From: Clitoria ternatea
Lineage: Eukaryota; Streptophyta; Magnoliopsida; Fabales; Fabaceae
Reading direction: 5' to 3'
Length of the DNA: 64,000 nucleotides
Assembly: GCA_037962975.1 (NCBI GenBank)
Contig: CM075670.1
Location: 148,432,501 to 148,496,500, forward strand
Notes under the pieces: model-generated
What the model saw: only the letters and a program-made list of their open reading frames with translations
Told to the model about the DNA's origin: nothing
Databases searched by the model: none
Made by a program: the position numbers and the translations under genes
Part shown: positions 52,463-63,428 of the stretch, piece after piece
Layout: each line of letters begins with the position of its first letter
Position numbering within the stretch: the stretch's first letter is position 1

Positions 52463-55400
52463 TGTAACACCCTAATTTTTAATAAATAAATAAACCCCAA
52501 AAACAGGGAAAAAAATTTTCCAAATTTAAGTAAACCAAATAGACCGTAAGACAACCGGATAGCAATGGGACGGAAGGCAAGGAAGGACAAGCACCCAATC
52601 GGTAGTCAGCGGAGCACAACAGCTTAAACCAACCCAATCAGTACTCCCATCGCTCGGTTCCCAGAAACAAACCAAGAAGAACCGGGCACAAGGAAATAAG
52701 GGAAGGGAGGCAAGGGAAAATAAAAGAATACACTCATGTGTAGCTGCCAGTGGAAGGAATAAAACTTGAACTGACTCCGCCAGACCAGCGAAGCACATCA
52801 ACGCCTGGGCGAGTCCAACCACGACGTCCATTCGCTCAGGCAGGGTCCAACACCGCCCAGCGAGACATGATAATGCAAGAATGGAAGAGGGAGATATTCG
52901 GGCGGAGTCCATATTAACATCTGCTCGCTTCAGCACGACCCCACACGCTTGGGCGAACCGTCCTAGTCGCTCGGGCGAGGTATGACTTCGCCTAAGCGAT
53001 GCCGACACAAAGGTCTCTCCAAACACACACTCGTTGGAGCTAAGTCTAATTCGCTGGGCGAACACAGGTACAAGGTAATTTCTCAATCGGATATGGACAA
53101 AAGTTCACTCGGCAAATCCTCACGCTCGCACTTCACTCGGGAAATCAGGTAGTTAAGTCCCACTCGGACTTATTCAAAACCCAACCACTCGGGATACCAA
53201 TCCTCACTCGGACTTTACCTTTTTCACTCGGATTACCAATACCTTACACTTAGGATCCAATCCTCTCTAAACCACTATTCGAACTCCTCTCTCAGAAGGG
53301 AATCACTCGAGGTTTTCACTCGGGAAATACAAACTCTTCCTCACTCGGGATTTACTTATGATTTTCGCTCGGAGTCACATAACATGTTCACTCGGAAAAG
53401 CCACCCAGAAATCTTCACTCAGAACCACTAACTTAACATAATTTCACTCCTCAATGGCCCTCGAGTCATTTAGCAACACTTCCCAGTTGGAAAACGCATA
53501 GAATCAGTACGAAGCATATACATATGAATACATGACCACATAAACATAAATCTGCTAACAAATCCAGTCTACCGACCCATAGACATGTAACCACACACTC
53601 GGAATACCCATTATCTTGATATTATACATTTACCAATACTTACGAATACCATACAAGTGACACAATGACTATTCAATCTTTATAAGTGAATATATTTAAT
53701 CGTCATTTTACATAAGAGCCGGCCAAGGCTACACGGACAAAACATAATAATGCAATACAAGTGCTCAACAGTCAGAGTGCACCACACTCGGACTTGAAAC
53801 CCTATCATCATTTCCGAGTACGACCTGCACACTGAAAAATAGTGTAGAGGTGAGCATCTTAGATATTAAATGATAGATACCGACTCAGGCTGTCCCACAA
53901 TCATACAGCAAAATACATATCCATGCAATCAGACATATCAACGAGTAAGGTCAAGCATTATCAATCAACCAAGACACACATGGAACACTTACCGATCGGA
54001 ATTCATCAGTCGCCACTCGGCCAGGTGCACATACACAGCCAATAACATTAGTATAACAGCAATCAACAACATGATATTACCAACGAATCAGAACGCATGT
54101 ATTCAACACTTTCCGGTCGGAATCTAACAGTTCTCACTCGGCTATACACACATGACATTTCAATGACATTAACACATATTCATGGAGCAAACTTCAATTA
54201 GCATCAGTTGCGTATACATACAGAATACTCTCTCGGTTATATCCATTCATCATCTCCTTAACATCATCACACACATAGTCAATTTTCAGTCAGCATCAGC
54301 AATACATATATACAGAGTATTTCACTCAGATATACACATTCATCCTTTCATTAACACTATCACATGCATAATCAATTCCAAACAATATCAATCAGTCAAT
54401 ACACACAGAGTATTTCACTCGGTTATAAACATACATCATCTCACTAACACCTTCGTATGCACAACCAATTCCAAACATTGTCAACAGTTAATAAGCACAT
54501 ATTATTTCACTCGGTTCCGTATTCATGTGTATCGATTTAGACGTTGCAATGTAGGCTCTCAGCCTTTTTATACATAGCTCTCAGCTATCAAATCAGCTCC
54601 CAGCTGCTCGGCCGTTTTACAGGTACCCAACCGTTTGCCCACAGGTGACACCAGCGCTCTCAGCGGCAACGGAGGTGTTCACAGGCAGCCTGAGTCCCAC
54701 TCAAGGGCTACCTTGAGTCCCACTCAAGGATTTTGCAGCGTCCCACGCTGAATAACTGATGGTAGTGTCCCACACTACGTGCTCTCAGCACAAACGCATC
54801 CCATGCGCCACACGCGGATTCATCACACAACATTGTATTTATACACACATCCTCTTATTCAATCACACGTATTTCACATGCAGTCGGTAATACACATTCT
54901 CAGAACTCAATAGCACATGCATCTCATGCAATTGGCATTAGGCATTATCAGCACTCAACAACACACATGTAATCGGCATTTAAGCAATGTCAGGACTCAT
55001 ACAACACATGCAATCGGTAAGGTACATTATCAGATTCACTAAGTTATATTTCACCACATGCAGTCAGCCTTTTGAACTCATAACAACTTGCAGGTCACGT
55101 AAAACACATGGTAATCACCAACAACACTTCAACACGTTCCTTTCACACAAGCATTTCAAATCAACATAGCATAATATGCAATCGGTTTATGACAGTGTCA
55201 GAACTTAATCAACGCATGCATCCCTATAAACACGAACAGATTCAATAAGCATTCCCATCAACACAACATGACATGCAATCGGGATCTATGGTAACGTATG
55301 CATCCTCAAGGACAATGATTACATGCAACACTCACTCTCACTTATCATGCACTCGGATATTCTACATGCAAGTATATCATGCAACAGAATACAGTTCCAC

Positions 55401-56220
55401 AATTATCAATATCTTCCAAACCCGTTCGTAACCCATGCATTTGACATGTAAGGTACTCCCCCTGCCTGGACTGAAGCTTTCAGTCGGCCAACCTGACACC
55501 CAGTTCCAGAGGAACACTGAATCACTCTCAGCGCATCAACATGTAAGAGTAGGGGAGGCCCAAGACGCCCAGCTCTCGGCCCGCTCCCTGGAATGGCTCC
55601 ATCACGATGCTGTGAATACCCAACCACCTTGAAGCTTCTCGCAGCGTAGATCTCCACTGAGACTTGGCAGCTTCGAGCAAGGAGGGGAAGAAGGAAGGAA
55701 GCCGACGAAGGGATGAAGGAACAAGGAAGGAGACGGGTTGCATGCAGAGGGAATGCACACCCTCACCCTCATTAGCTCATCGAGCAAGGGAGGAGGACTC
55801 CGATCCTCAGCCGCCATTGCTGCGAGCTCACGGAAACAGAGCGTAGAGGAGGAAGAAGAAGAAGAGGAGAATGAAGAAATAAGGAAGAGAAAACAGGGGG
55901 AAGAGAAGTCTGAAGGGGGATGAATGATAGTGTACCCATATATGCATGCTCGGAGAGAAGGGAAGAGTGGGGTGGGAAAGCGTGCACAGCACCAGCTCCC
56001 ACACGCGTCACACCCACCCGGTCTCAACCAATCGGCTCTTGATAATTAATTACCTTCAATCAGCCTTTGTTTCCTTAACTTAAATTAATTAAGTCAATTA
56101 ATGAATAATTTTTCTCCATTTTTGAATTTATTATTTTAATGATTTATTTTCATTCGGCAATTAATTATTTCCATGGCTTAATTTCACTCGGTACTTTAAT
56201 TCTTAAATCGGGATGTTACA
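52463..56220 (-). mobile_element. Solo LTR of a Tekay-like family (3758 bp), minus orientation
   Basis: Plus-strand left end TGTAACACCCTAATTTTT and right end ATCGGGATGTTACA are the complements of the two ends of the Tekay-type LTR at 23038, so family and orientation are clear. The 5-bp TSD CTTAA lies at 52458-52462 and 56221-56225, with no internal element: a product of LTR-LTR recombination. Longer than the 2645-bp LTR at 23038 and not the same family member. It has its own motif arrays: GCnTGGGCGA/CGCTCGGGCG words at 52780-53060 and CACTCGG words across 53100-54540. Short ORFs inside (52526-53086 minus and others) are not considered genes. Confidence 0.92.
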
Positions 56221-56225
56221 CTTAA

Positions 56226-56556
56226 CATCTAAACATGTTAACTCTTCTTGCGCAAGAACCTATACTTCTTTCTCTGCATTCACACTTGGCTCCAACAAAA
56301 TTTTAGTATCATTACTGTGTTGCCAAGATGTGGTTTCCATATCAGCTGAGACCTCTACCTCTTCTATCACTTTTTGCTCAACATTAGTGTATAATTGAGT
56401 CTCAACTTCCTCAATCACTTTGGCTATCATTTCTTCATTTTGAACTACTTCAACACTTTCCTCATCAAAGTATTTACCCAATCACAGCTCTTGCTCTTGT
56501 TTTTCTTCAGACCAATCTTCTTTATTCCAATCATCGAAGAATGCTTCACTAGATAT
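56226..56556 (-). pseudogene. N-terminal visible part of the split ORF
   Basis: Minus strand from the Sirevirus border. It reads EAFFDDWNKEDWSEEKQEQE, a stop, then a Glu/Val-rich stretch (VIEEVETQLYTNVEQKVIEE), a second stop, and continues in frame into 52457 once the solo LTR and one TSD copy are ignored. The strongly acidic composition looks like a linker region. Not assigned. Confidence 0.5.
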
Positions 56557-58069
56557 TGTTGTTCAAGTGGCCTCAATACTCAAGAGGGGGGGTGAATTGA
56601 GTTATAAAACTTTTGCTTGGAATCCCTTTGAAATTGATTTCTATATCCAAGTTTATGAGATTATGCAAGTGAAAGCAAGTAACAATGATATGCAATGCAC
56701 TACAAGAGGTAAATGTTGTTGAAGCAATTTAGCAAACATTTGGTGTGCAATATCTAAAGTGTAGCAAATTAAGCAAGTTCAAGTATGTTCTTCTCAACCA
56801 AACAATACCAACCAACAAATATGCAATGTATAGAAGTAAAAGAGTAAGGAAGAGAAGCTTGCAAACCGATGTAACGAGTTCCACCCAATCCGGTGTACGT
56901 CTCGCCTCTAAGCAACCCACTTAGAGGATTTTCCACTATTGTAGACTAGAGATACAACTTTGAGCAATTGCGGCTTCCTAGTGTCCCACACTCAAGAACC
57001 CAATCCTCACAAGTATAAGGGCAACCCACCCAATCTCTCAATCTCACAATATCCCAAAGGTTGAGTCCACAACCTTTGTAACCACTCAATCCTAGAGTGA
57101 ACAACCACTCAACCTAGAGTGAATAACTTTGTGTGTTTGGAGTTTGTGTTTACAATCAATATACTCTCTTGATAGAGCAGATATACAAGTGAAAAGCTCT
57201 CCAAATTCTAATCTCTCAAGATGAGAGGATATACAATTGAAGGTACAAAAATGCAAGAGATAGGCTTACAAAGCACAAAATAGAGCTATGAATTGTTGCT
57301 TCTTGGTTGTGTGTTGGTTGCTCTTTGTGCTTGTGTTCTTCCTCCATTTATAGAGTCATGATAGCAGTTTAGGTGTGCCCTAGTTCCTCATAGCCGTTGC
57401 ACTTAGTGGAAATTTGAAGAATGGTGGAGACATGACCTGGTTTCCCACTTAAATCTGTTTTTCCACTAGCGTAATCGATTACATCCTCGCGTTGTAATCG
57501 ATTAGCTTCAAGTCAGAGAGTCACTAATCGATTATATCATTACCTGTAATCGATTAGCATCTTGTACCTGATGCATTTAATTTGACTTCGCAGCATCCTA
57601 ATCGATTAGCATGTCTTGCAATCGATTACCTTAAATTCCAGTGGCTTCCTAATCGATTATATGTCTCTCTTAATCGATTATCATGTGTACCTGATGCATT
57701 TAATTCCATTTTTGATTGCTGTAATCGATTAGTCTCAAGTGTGCAATCGATTATCTTAATTCCAGTGAGTATCTAATCGATTGTGTGGCTTCCTTAATCG
57801 ATTATCTTCGACTCTGATGCAATTTCTTCCAAGACAGAAAGCTTCTAATCGATTAGCATCTATGGCCTAATCGATTATCTTCAACTCTGATGCAATTTCT
57901 TCCAAGACAGAATGCTTCTAATCGATTAGCATCTATGGCCTAATCGATTAGCTTCGCTGTTTCTTCAATTCTGATTTCATGTCTTTGTTTTTGCATTGTT
58001 TCTTCAAGAGTACTTGTCATTATCAAAATCCTTGCACATCTTTTGGACCTGTTAACATATTCAAACACA
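56557..58069 (-). repeat. 3' LTR of Sirevirus, with AATCGATT palindrome array
   Basis: 1513 bp; on the minus strand it starts TGTGTTTGAATATG and ends TTGAACAACA. About sixteen AATCGATT cores (mostly TAATCGATTA/G) lie at 57470-57950. Contains TCAAGAGGGGGGGTGAATTG in the plus sense near 56579. Left border confidence is limited by the missing partner. Confidence 0.75.
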
Positions 58070-58090
58070 TTCTCCCCCTTTTTGATGATG
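58070..58090 (-). other. Polypurine tract (main), with two further copies upstream
   Basis: Minus strand CATCATCAAAAAGGGGGAGAA abuts the LTR. Similar GGGGGAGAA copies lie at 58265-58274 and 58430-58451. Multiple polypurine tracts are a known Sirevirus trait. Confidence 0.85.
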
Positions 58091-58593
58091 ACAACTATGT
58101 TCATCTCTTGAGGGTTGTTAGTTTAAATAATATAGGCTTATCTTTTGCAAAAATAACTCTGCTACATTATCTCTTTTTCAAATAGCAGATGACAATTTTC
58201 AAAAACGATTCAGCAGCCAATGTCTTATCTCATTTTATCCATTGTTTATTATCTCTATCTATAATTCTCCCCCTATCAAAAGGAGTTTAACAAACAGATA
58301 AGATTATTCAAATTGCAAAGCATCTATTATCCATATTATCAGAGCATATTATCACAGCATATTCAGAATTATTCATATATTGTATCAGAGTATTATCCAA
58401 CATATTATCCAACATATGAACATCTATTCTTCTCCCCCTTTGTAATCATCAAAAACAATTGGAGCAGTGAAGAGAAATTGTATAAACTCAAAATAAGATA
58501 CTTTTATTAAATAACCAAGGGAAATACAAGAAGTAAATTAATCAAAATGCAGAAAAGCAACAATCAGAAATCAACATAACATCAAAAGAAAAT

Positions 58594-59721
58594 CTAATTG
58601 TCTGGGTTGAAGAAGCGGATTTCTGAAATTTGGTGAGCCAGCTCCTCATAGCGCTGCTGCATCATCTCAAAATGTTGCTGCTCGGTCATGGAAAACTCTT
58701 GGAGGGAGTTCTCAAGACGATCGAAGCGGCGATCAAGATAAGCGTAGAGAGATGCAAAAGGGTCAACCTGTGGGGCAGATGAAGAGGCTGCAGCTTGTGG
58801 TTGAGGTGGAGAAGGAGGAGGAGCAGGTGCTTCTTCAGCAGGAGCTTGGAAGGGAATGTTGGCATAAGCGCCTTCCATGCGTGAGTACCATGCTCCATTG
58901 GTGAAGACAAGACCCATTTTGGTGAGGTGATGGGTGCCGATGCAAGCTCTAGGGGGCACTTTCTCAGAGAGTTCCCCTGCTAAGTCTACTCCACAGAATT
59001 TGAAAATTTTGGTGAGGAGGATACCATAGGGGAGCTTTTGTTGGTCCTTGGCATGGCGCATGTGGAACTTGATCAACTGAACCCAGTTGATCTCTTTGTG
59101 GTTCAGCATGGCCCACATTAAGAGGACATCATCCTCTTCAACCAGAGCATAGTTCCCACCACGGGGAACAATCATCTTGACCAAGAAGAAGTGGAGTAGG
59201 CGATTGTTCATGGTCAAGTGGCCAACTAGTTTGTGGTTGCTCCTTGGACGGTCAGCCTTCCATAATGATTGGCGAGCAGTAAGAGCGTTGAAGCCCCATT
59301 CATCCTCGGGTTCGCCTCCATCAAAATCAGCATTGTTGAGGGGCAGTTTGGAAATCTCTGCAAACTGGGCATTGGAGAGTTTGATGGTGGTGTTTTTCAC
59401 TTTAGATTCAACCATCCCATTGATAAGGCGGAGGTTGCAGTAGAATACTCTCATGAGCTCAGGATAGTATTCTTCTTCTTTGAGGGATAGGAAGGGGAAG
59501 AGGTTGTAGTGGTTGAGGCTTTGGGTGAAGGTAAGGCTTGGGTTGTCAAAGGTCTCAGCTATGGTGTAGTGAGGGGTCATAATCTCCTTTTCAGAAAAAT
59601 TTTTCATGAAATTCTGAAGGTCTCTAGGAGAAGAGAAAAACCTTGAGAAGTCAAGGGGATTATGAGCTTGAGCTTGAGCAGCAGAGGACCTAGCCCTTTT
59701 GACATTCCTTGAGGAAGACAT
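58594..59721 (-). CDS. Env-position ORF of Sirevirus (375 aa, function unknown)
   Basis: Starts MSSSRNVKRARSSAAQAQAH (basic, nuclear-signal-like), has a globular middle (YYPELMRVFYCNL, W-rich block, NRLLHFFLVKMIVPRGGN, DDVLLMWAMLNHKEINW), a proline/alanine-rich linker near residue 295, and a C-terminal coiled coil rich in Gln/Glu (FDRLENSLQEF, HFEMMQQRYEELAHQISEI). In SIRE1-type elements an env-like gene lies at this place after pol. I see no signal peptide or membrane anchor, so a membrane glycoprotein is not supported here. The middle resembles the third ORF of the Athila-like element in layout. The frame is intact. Confidence 0.7.
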   Translation of the reverse strand: MSSSRNVKRARSSAAQAQAHNPLDFSRFFSSPRDLQNFMKNFSEKEIMTPHYTIAETFDNPSLTFTQSLNHYNLFPFLSLKEEEYYPELMRVFYCNLRLINGMVESKVKNTTIKLSNAQFAEISKLPLNNADFDGGEPEDEWGFNALTARQSLWKADRPRSNHKLVGHLTMNNRLLHFFLVKMIVPRGGNYALVEEDDVLLMWAMLNHKEINWVQLIKFHMRHAKDQQKLPYGILLTKIFKFCGVDLAGELSEKVPPRACIGTHHLTKMGLVFTNGAWYSRMEGAYANIPFQAPAEEAPAPPPSPPQPQAAASSSAPQVDPFASLYAYLDRRFDRLENSLQEFSMTEQQHFEMMQQRYEELAHQISEIRFFNPDN

Positions 59722-59929
59722 GGTGAAAGAGGCTAAAAGAGGAGATGAAGAGAGATGAGAGTTTTGAGAGATTTGGGAGAAAGGAGGTAGTGTGAGATGA
59801 GAAGGTGAATGAGGGGTTATTTATAGTTGAGGATTAGGTTTAGGAAGGAGGAAAGAGAGTGAAGTGAGTTAAGAGAGGGAGAGTTTCGAGTGAGCCTAGG
59901 AAATTGGAGTTTTGACCCATCAGAACGCA

Positions 59930-60275
59930 CGCTAATCGATTACATGGCAGGTGGTAATCGATTAGATCACTGTTACTGGGGAATATCAAACGTTTTGTGC
60001 AGAGGGTAATCGATTAGAGGCTTACGGTAATCGATTAGTTTAGAAACAGAATCGTCCTAATCGATTGGGGCAATGTGGTAATCGATTATGAAGAAGATGA
60101 AACGTTTTGAACTGGAAACAGAAGCGTCGTAATCGATTATGGATAATGTATAATCGATTATCTTAAAAACAGAATATTTGTAATCGATTATGGGTGAGTT
60201 CTAATCGATTACCTTCGAAACAGAAGCTTAGTAATCGATTGGGATTATCAAAGTAATCGATTATGGAGTCAAAAA
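59930..60275. repeat. AATCGATT palindrome array between pol and env-position ORF
   Basis: About twelve AATCGATT cores, mostly as GTAATCGATTA or CTAATCGATTA, spaced about 20-40 bp. Same word as in the LTR (57470-57950). Confidence 0.93.
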
Positions 60276-60352
60276 CTTCAAATATATCAAACAGCAAGGT
60301 TCCAAACATGAAATGTGATGTATATCATACATTATGCCATTCAACAAAATAT

Positions 60353-63300
60353 TCAAACACAATTGGACATGTCCAGAATGCCTAATTCTCTTCTTATGTG
60401 AATGAATTGCTCTCTAGCCAAGGGTTTTGTGAAAATATCAGCTAGTTGCTGAGAAGTTTCTACATGTTCAAGTACACAATCCCCTTTTATCACATGATCT
60501 CTAATAAAGTGATGCCTAATCTCAATGTGTTTGGTTCTAGAGTGCATTACTGGATTCTTGGAGATGTTAATGGCACTTGTATTATCACATTTAATGGGGA
60601 CTTTATTCAGGGCAATGCCAAAATCAAGAAGTTGTTGTCTTATCCAAAGAATTTGAGCACAACAACTACCAGCTGCTACATATTCTGCCTCAGCTGTTGA
60701 CAATGCAACACTTGCTTGTTTCTTGCTATGCCAAGAAACGAGGGAACTACCAAGCAAATGGCATGTACCACTAGTGCTTTTTCTATCAAGCTTACACCCC
60801 GCAAAGTCGGAATCAGAATATCCTAAAAGATTACATTCAACGCCTTTGGGATACCATAAACCAACACTTTGAGTACCCACAAGATATTTCAAAATCCTTT
60901 TTACGGCAGTCAAATGTGATTCTTTAGGACATGCTTGATATCTAGCACACATACATACCGCAAACATAATATCAGGTCTACTCGCAGTTAAATATAGTAA
61001 GGATCCAATCATACCTCGATATTTGGTGATTTCAATGTCCTTACCCTTTTCGTCTTTGTCTAGATAGCAGGATGTGCTCATTGGTGTAGCTATCTCATTT
61101 GCCTTGTCCATTCCAAACCTTTTAAGTAGTTCCTTACAGTATTTGGTTTGGCTAATGAACGTTCCATCAATGGCTTGTTTTATTTGTAGTCCAAGGAAGA
61201 AGGTGAGTTCTCCCATCAAGGACATTTCAAACTCATTCTGCATTATCTTGGCAAATTCTTGACAAAGATTTTCATTAGTAGCACCAAATATTATGTCATC
61301 TACATAAATCTGTACTAAGAGGATGTCATTTTGTTTGCGTTTTATAAACAATGTAGTATCAACCTTTCCTCTTTCAAATTTGTGTTCTAAAAGAAATTTG
61401 CTTAATCTCTCATACCAAGCTCTTGGAGCTTGCTTCAAACCATATAAGGCTTTTCTCAATTTGAAAACATGATTTGGAAATTTATGATTTTCAAAACCTG
61501 GAGGTTGATCTACATAAACTTCTTCTTGAATGTAGCCGTTTAAGAACGCACTTTTGACATCCATTTGATACAACTTAAAATTCATACAACATGCAAAAGC
61601 CAGCAATAATCTAATGGCTTCTAACCTAGCTACAGGAGCATATGTTTCTTCATAGTCTATTCCTTCTTCTTGGTTGTATCCCTTTGCTACTAGTCTAGCT
61701 TTGTTTCTAGTTATTATACCGTTTTCATCTAGCTTATTTCTAAACACCCATTTGGTGCCTATTATTAGATGATCATTGGGTCTTGGCACAAGTTCCCAAA
61801 CTTCATTTCTTTCAAATTGGTTTAACTCTTCTTGCATGGCCAACATCCAATGTTCATCAATAATGGCTTCGTCAATATTCTTGGGTTCTATTTGGGATAC
61901 AAAAGCCAAGTGATTGCATGCATTTCTAATGGCGTTTCGAGTACTTACCCCTTTGGTTATTTCTCCAATGATCTTGTCCAAGGGATGATCCTTCAAAGTT
62001 ATCCAATCTTGTTGTTTCTCAACTTGTGCTGCACCTCCATCATGGTTGACTTCTTCTTCTTTGTCTTGTAAGTTCATTTCTTGAAAGGTACCTACAAGAT
62101 CATCAACATCTTCCTTTCTCGGAGGGTTATGGCTATTTTCATCAAATTTGACATGAATAGATTCCTCAATAGTATTTGTTTGTTTGTTGAAAATTCTATA
62201 ACATTTACTTGATTGAGAATATCCTAGGAATATTGCCTCATCAGATTTTGCATCAAACTTTCCTAGATTATCCTTTCCATTGTTGAGCACAAAACATTTA
62301 CATCCAAAGATATGAAAGTATGCAATGTTAGGTTTTCTACCTTTGTAAAGCTCATAGGGGGTTTTCTTTAAAATCGGCCTTATCAAACATCTATTCATAA
62401 CATAACACGCGGTGTTTACCGCATCGGCCCAAAAGTGTTTTGCAACATTGTTTTCATTTAGCATGGTTCTAGCAAGCTCCACTAAAGATCTATTCTTTCT
62501 TTCAACTACTCCATTTTGTTGTGGAGTTCTAGGAGCTGAAAAGTTGTGATTTATACCATGTTTTTCGCAAAACTTTTCAAAAGATTGATTTTCAAATTCT
62601 CCCCCATGATCGGTTCTAATGGATGCAATTTTTGAGTTTTGCTCATTTTGGATAATCTTTGCATGTTTCTTGAATGCATGATAAGCTTCATTTTTATGAG
62701 CAAGAAACAATGTCCATGTATATCTTGAATAGTCATCTACTATTACTAGACCATAGTAATTACCTCCAAAGCTTTTGATTTTGGATGGTCCAAATAAATC
62801 CATGTGCAAAAGTTGTAAAGGCCTTTGAGTAGAAACAATATTTTTGGATTGAAAAGATGCCTTTACTTGTTTTCCCTTTTGACATGCATCACAAAATCTA
62901 TTTTCAAATTTAAGCTTTGGTAGACCAATTACTAAATCTTTAGAAACAAGTTTGTTCAAGTGGTCTACATGTATATGAGCTATTCTTCTATGCCATAGCC
63001 ATGTTTCATCCTCTTTTGAAATAAAGCATTGTTCATCATTTGTAGACAAACTATCCATATCAATCATGTAAATATTATCAATTCTTTGGCCTACAAACTT
63101 GATTTCCTTATTAGTCTTATGCTCAATTATGCAACAATTTGATTCAAATAAGACTCTATATCCTTTGTCACATAATTGACTTATACTAAGTAAATTATGT
63201 TTGAGGCCTTCAACATATAATACATCACTTATGGAGGTGGAAGAGTTCTTACCGATATTTCCAATGCCTAGGATTCTTCCCTTAGTGTTGTCTCCATAGG

Positions 63301-63421
63301 TGACACTTCCTTTTCGTTTGGGAGTGAATGATGTAAATTTGGTTATATCTCCCGTCATATGCTTCGAACACCCGCTATCCAAGTACCAATGGGTGTTGCT
63401 TGCCTTGAAGCATACCTGCAA
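60353..63421 (-). CDS. pol: Pol polyprotein of Sirevirus (PR-IN-RT-RNase H)
   Basis: 1022 codons, no stop, in Ty1 order. Protease active site D15-S-G-C. GAG-pre-integrase finger (WHRRIAHIH, CDACQKGKQ). Integrase core (LHMDLFGP, RTDHGGEFEN, E after QQNGVVE). Reverse transcriptase with Y706-V-D-D. RNase H with SDSDFAGCKLDRKST and STAEAEYVAAGS. Ends at LGILDMSNCV. Position 63421 is a TTG, not an ATG; the preceding stop in this frame is at 63436-63434, so pol has no AUG of its own here and would need frameshift or splicing from gag. Copies RNA and integrates DNA. Confidence 0.92.
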   Translation of the reverse strand: MQVCFKASNTHWYLDSGCSKHMTGDITKFTSFTPKRKGSVTYGDNTKGRILGIGNIGKNSSTSISDVLYVEGLKHNLLSISQLCDKGYRVLFESNCCIIEHKTNKEIKFVGQRIDNIYMIDMDSLSTNDEQCFISKEDETWLWHRRIAHIHVDHLNKLVSKDLVIGLPKLKFENRFCDACQKGKQVKASFQSKNIVSTQRPLQLLHMDLFGPSKIKSFGGNYYGLVIVDDYSRYTWTLFLAHKNEAYHAFKKHAKIIQNEQNSKIASIRTDHGGEFENQSFEKFCEKHGINHNFSAPRTPQQNGVVERKNRSLVELARTMLNENNVAKHFWADAVNTACYVMNRCLIRPILKKTPYELYKGRKPNIAYFHIFGCKCFVLNNGKDNLGKFDAKSDEAIFLGYSQSSKCYRIFNKQTNTIEESIHVKFDENSHNPPRKEDVDDLVGTFQEMNLQDKEEEVNHDGGAAQVEKQQDWITLKDHPLDKIIGEITKGVSTRNAIRNACNHLAFVSQIEPKNIDEAIIDEHWMLAMQEELNQFERNEVWELVPRPNDHLIIGTKWVFRNKLDENGIITRNKARLVAKGYNQEEGIDYEETYAPVARLEAIRLLLAFACCMNFKLYQMDVKSAFLNGYIQEEVYVDQPPGFENHKFPNHVFKLRKALYGLKQAPRAWYERLSKFLLEHKFERGKVDTTLFIKRKQNDILLVQIYVDDIIFGATNENLCQEFAKIMQNEFEMSLMGELTFFLGLQIKQAIDGTFISQTKYCKELLKRFGMDKANEIATPMSTSCYLDKDEKGKDIEITKYRGMIGSLLYLTASRPDIMFAVCMCARYQACPKESHLTAVKRILKYLVGTQSVGLWYPKGVECNLLGYSDSDFAGCKLDRKSTSGTCHLLGSSLVSWHSKKQASVALSTAEAEYVAAGSCCAQILWIRQQLLDFGIALNKVPIKCDNTSAINISKNPVMHSRTKHIEIRHHFIRDHVIKGDCVLEHVETSQQLADIFTKPLAREQFIHIRRELGILDMSNCV

Positions 63422-63428
63422 AACAAAA

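Noticed and set aside
52526..53086. 186-codon minus ORF in the solo LTR
   Set aside because: Lies inside an LTR over the CGCTCGGGCG word array; no family features.
55602..56027. Ser/Pro-rich ORFs near the right end of the solo LTR
   Set aside because: Low complexity (GAAGAAG/CTTCTTC) and within the LTR leader region; not a gene.
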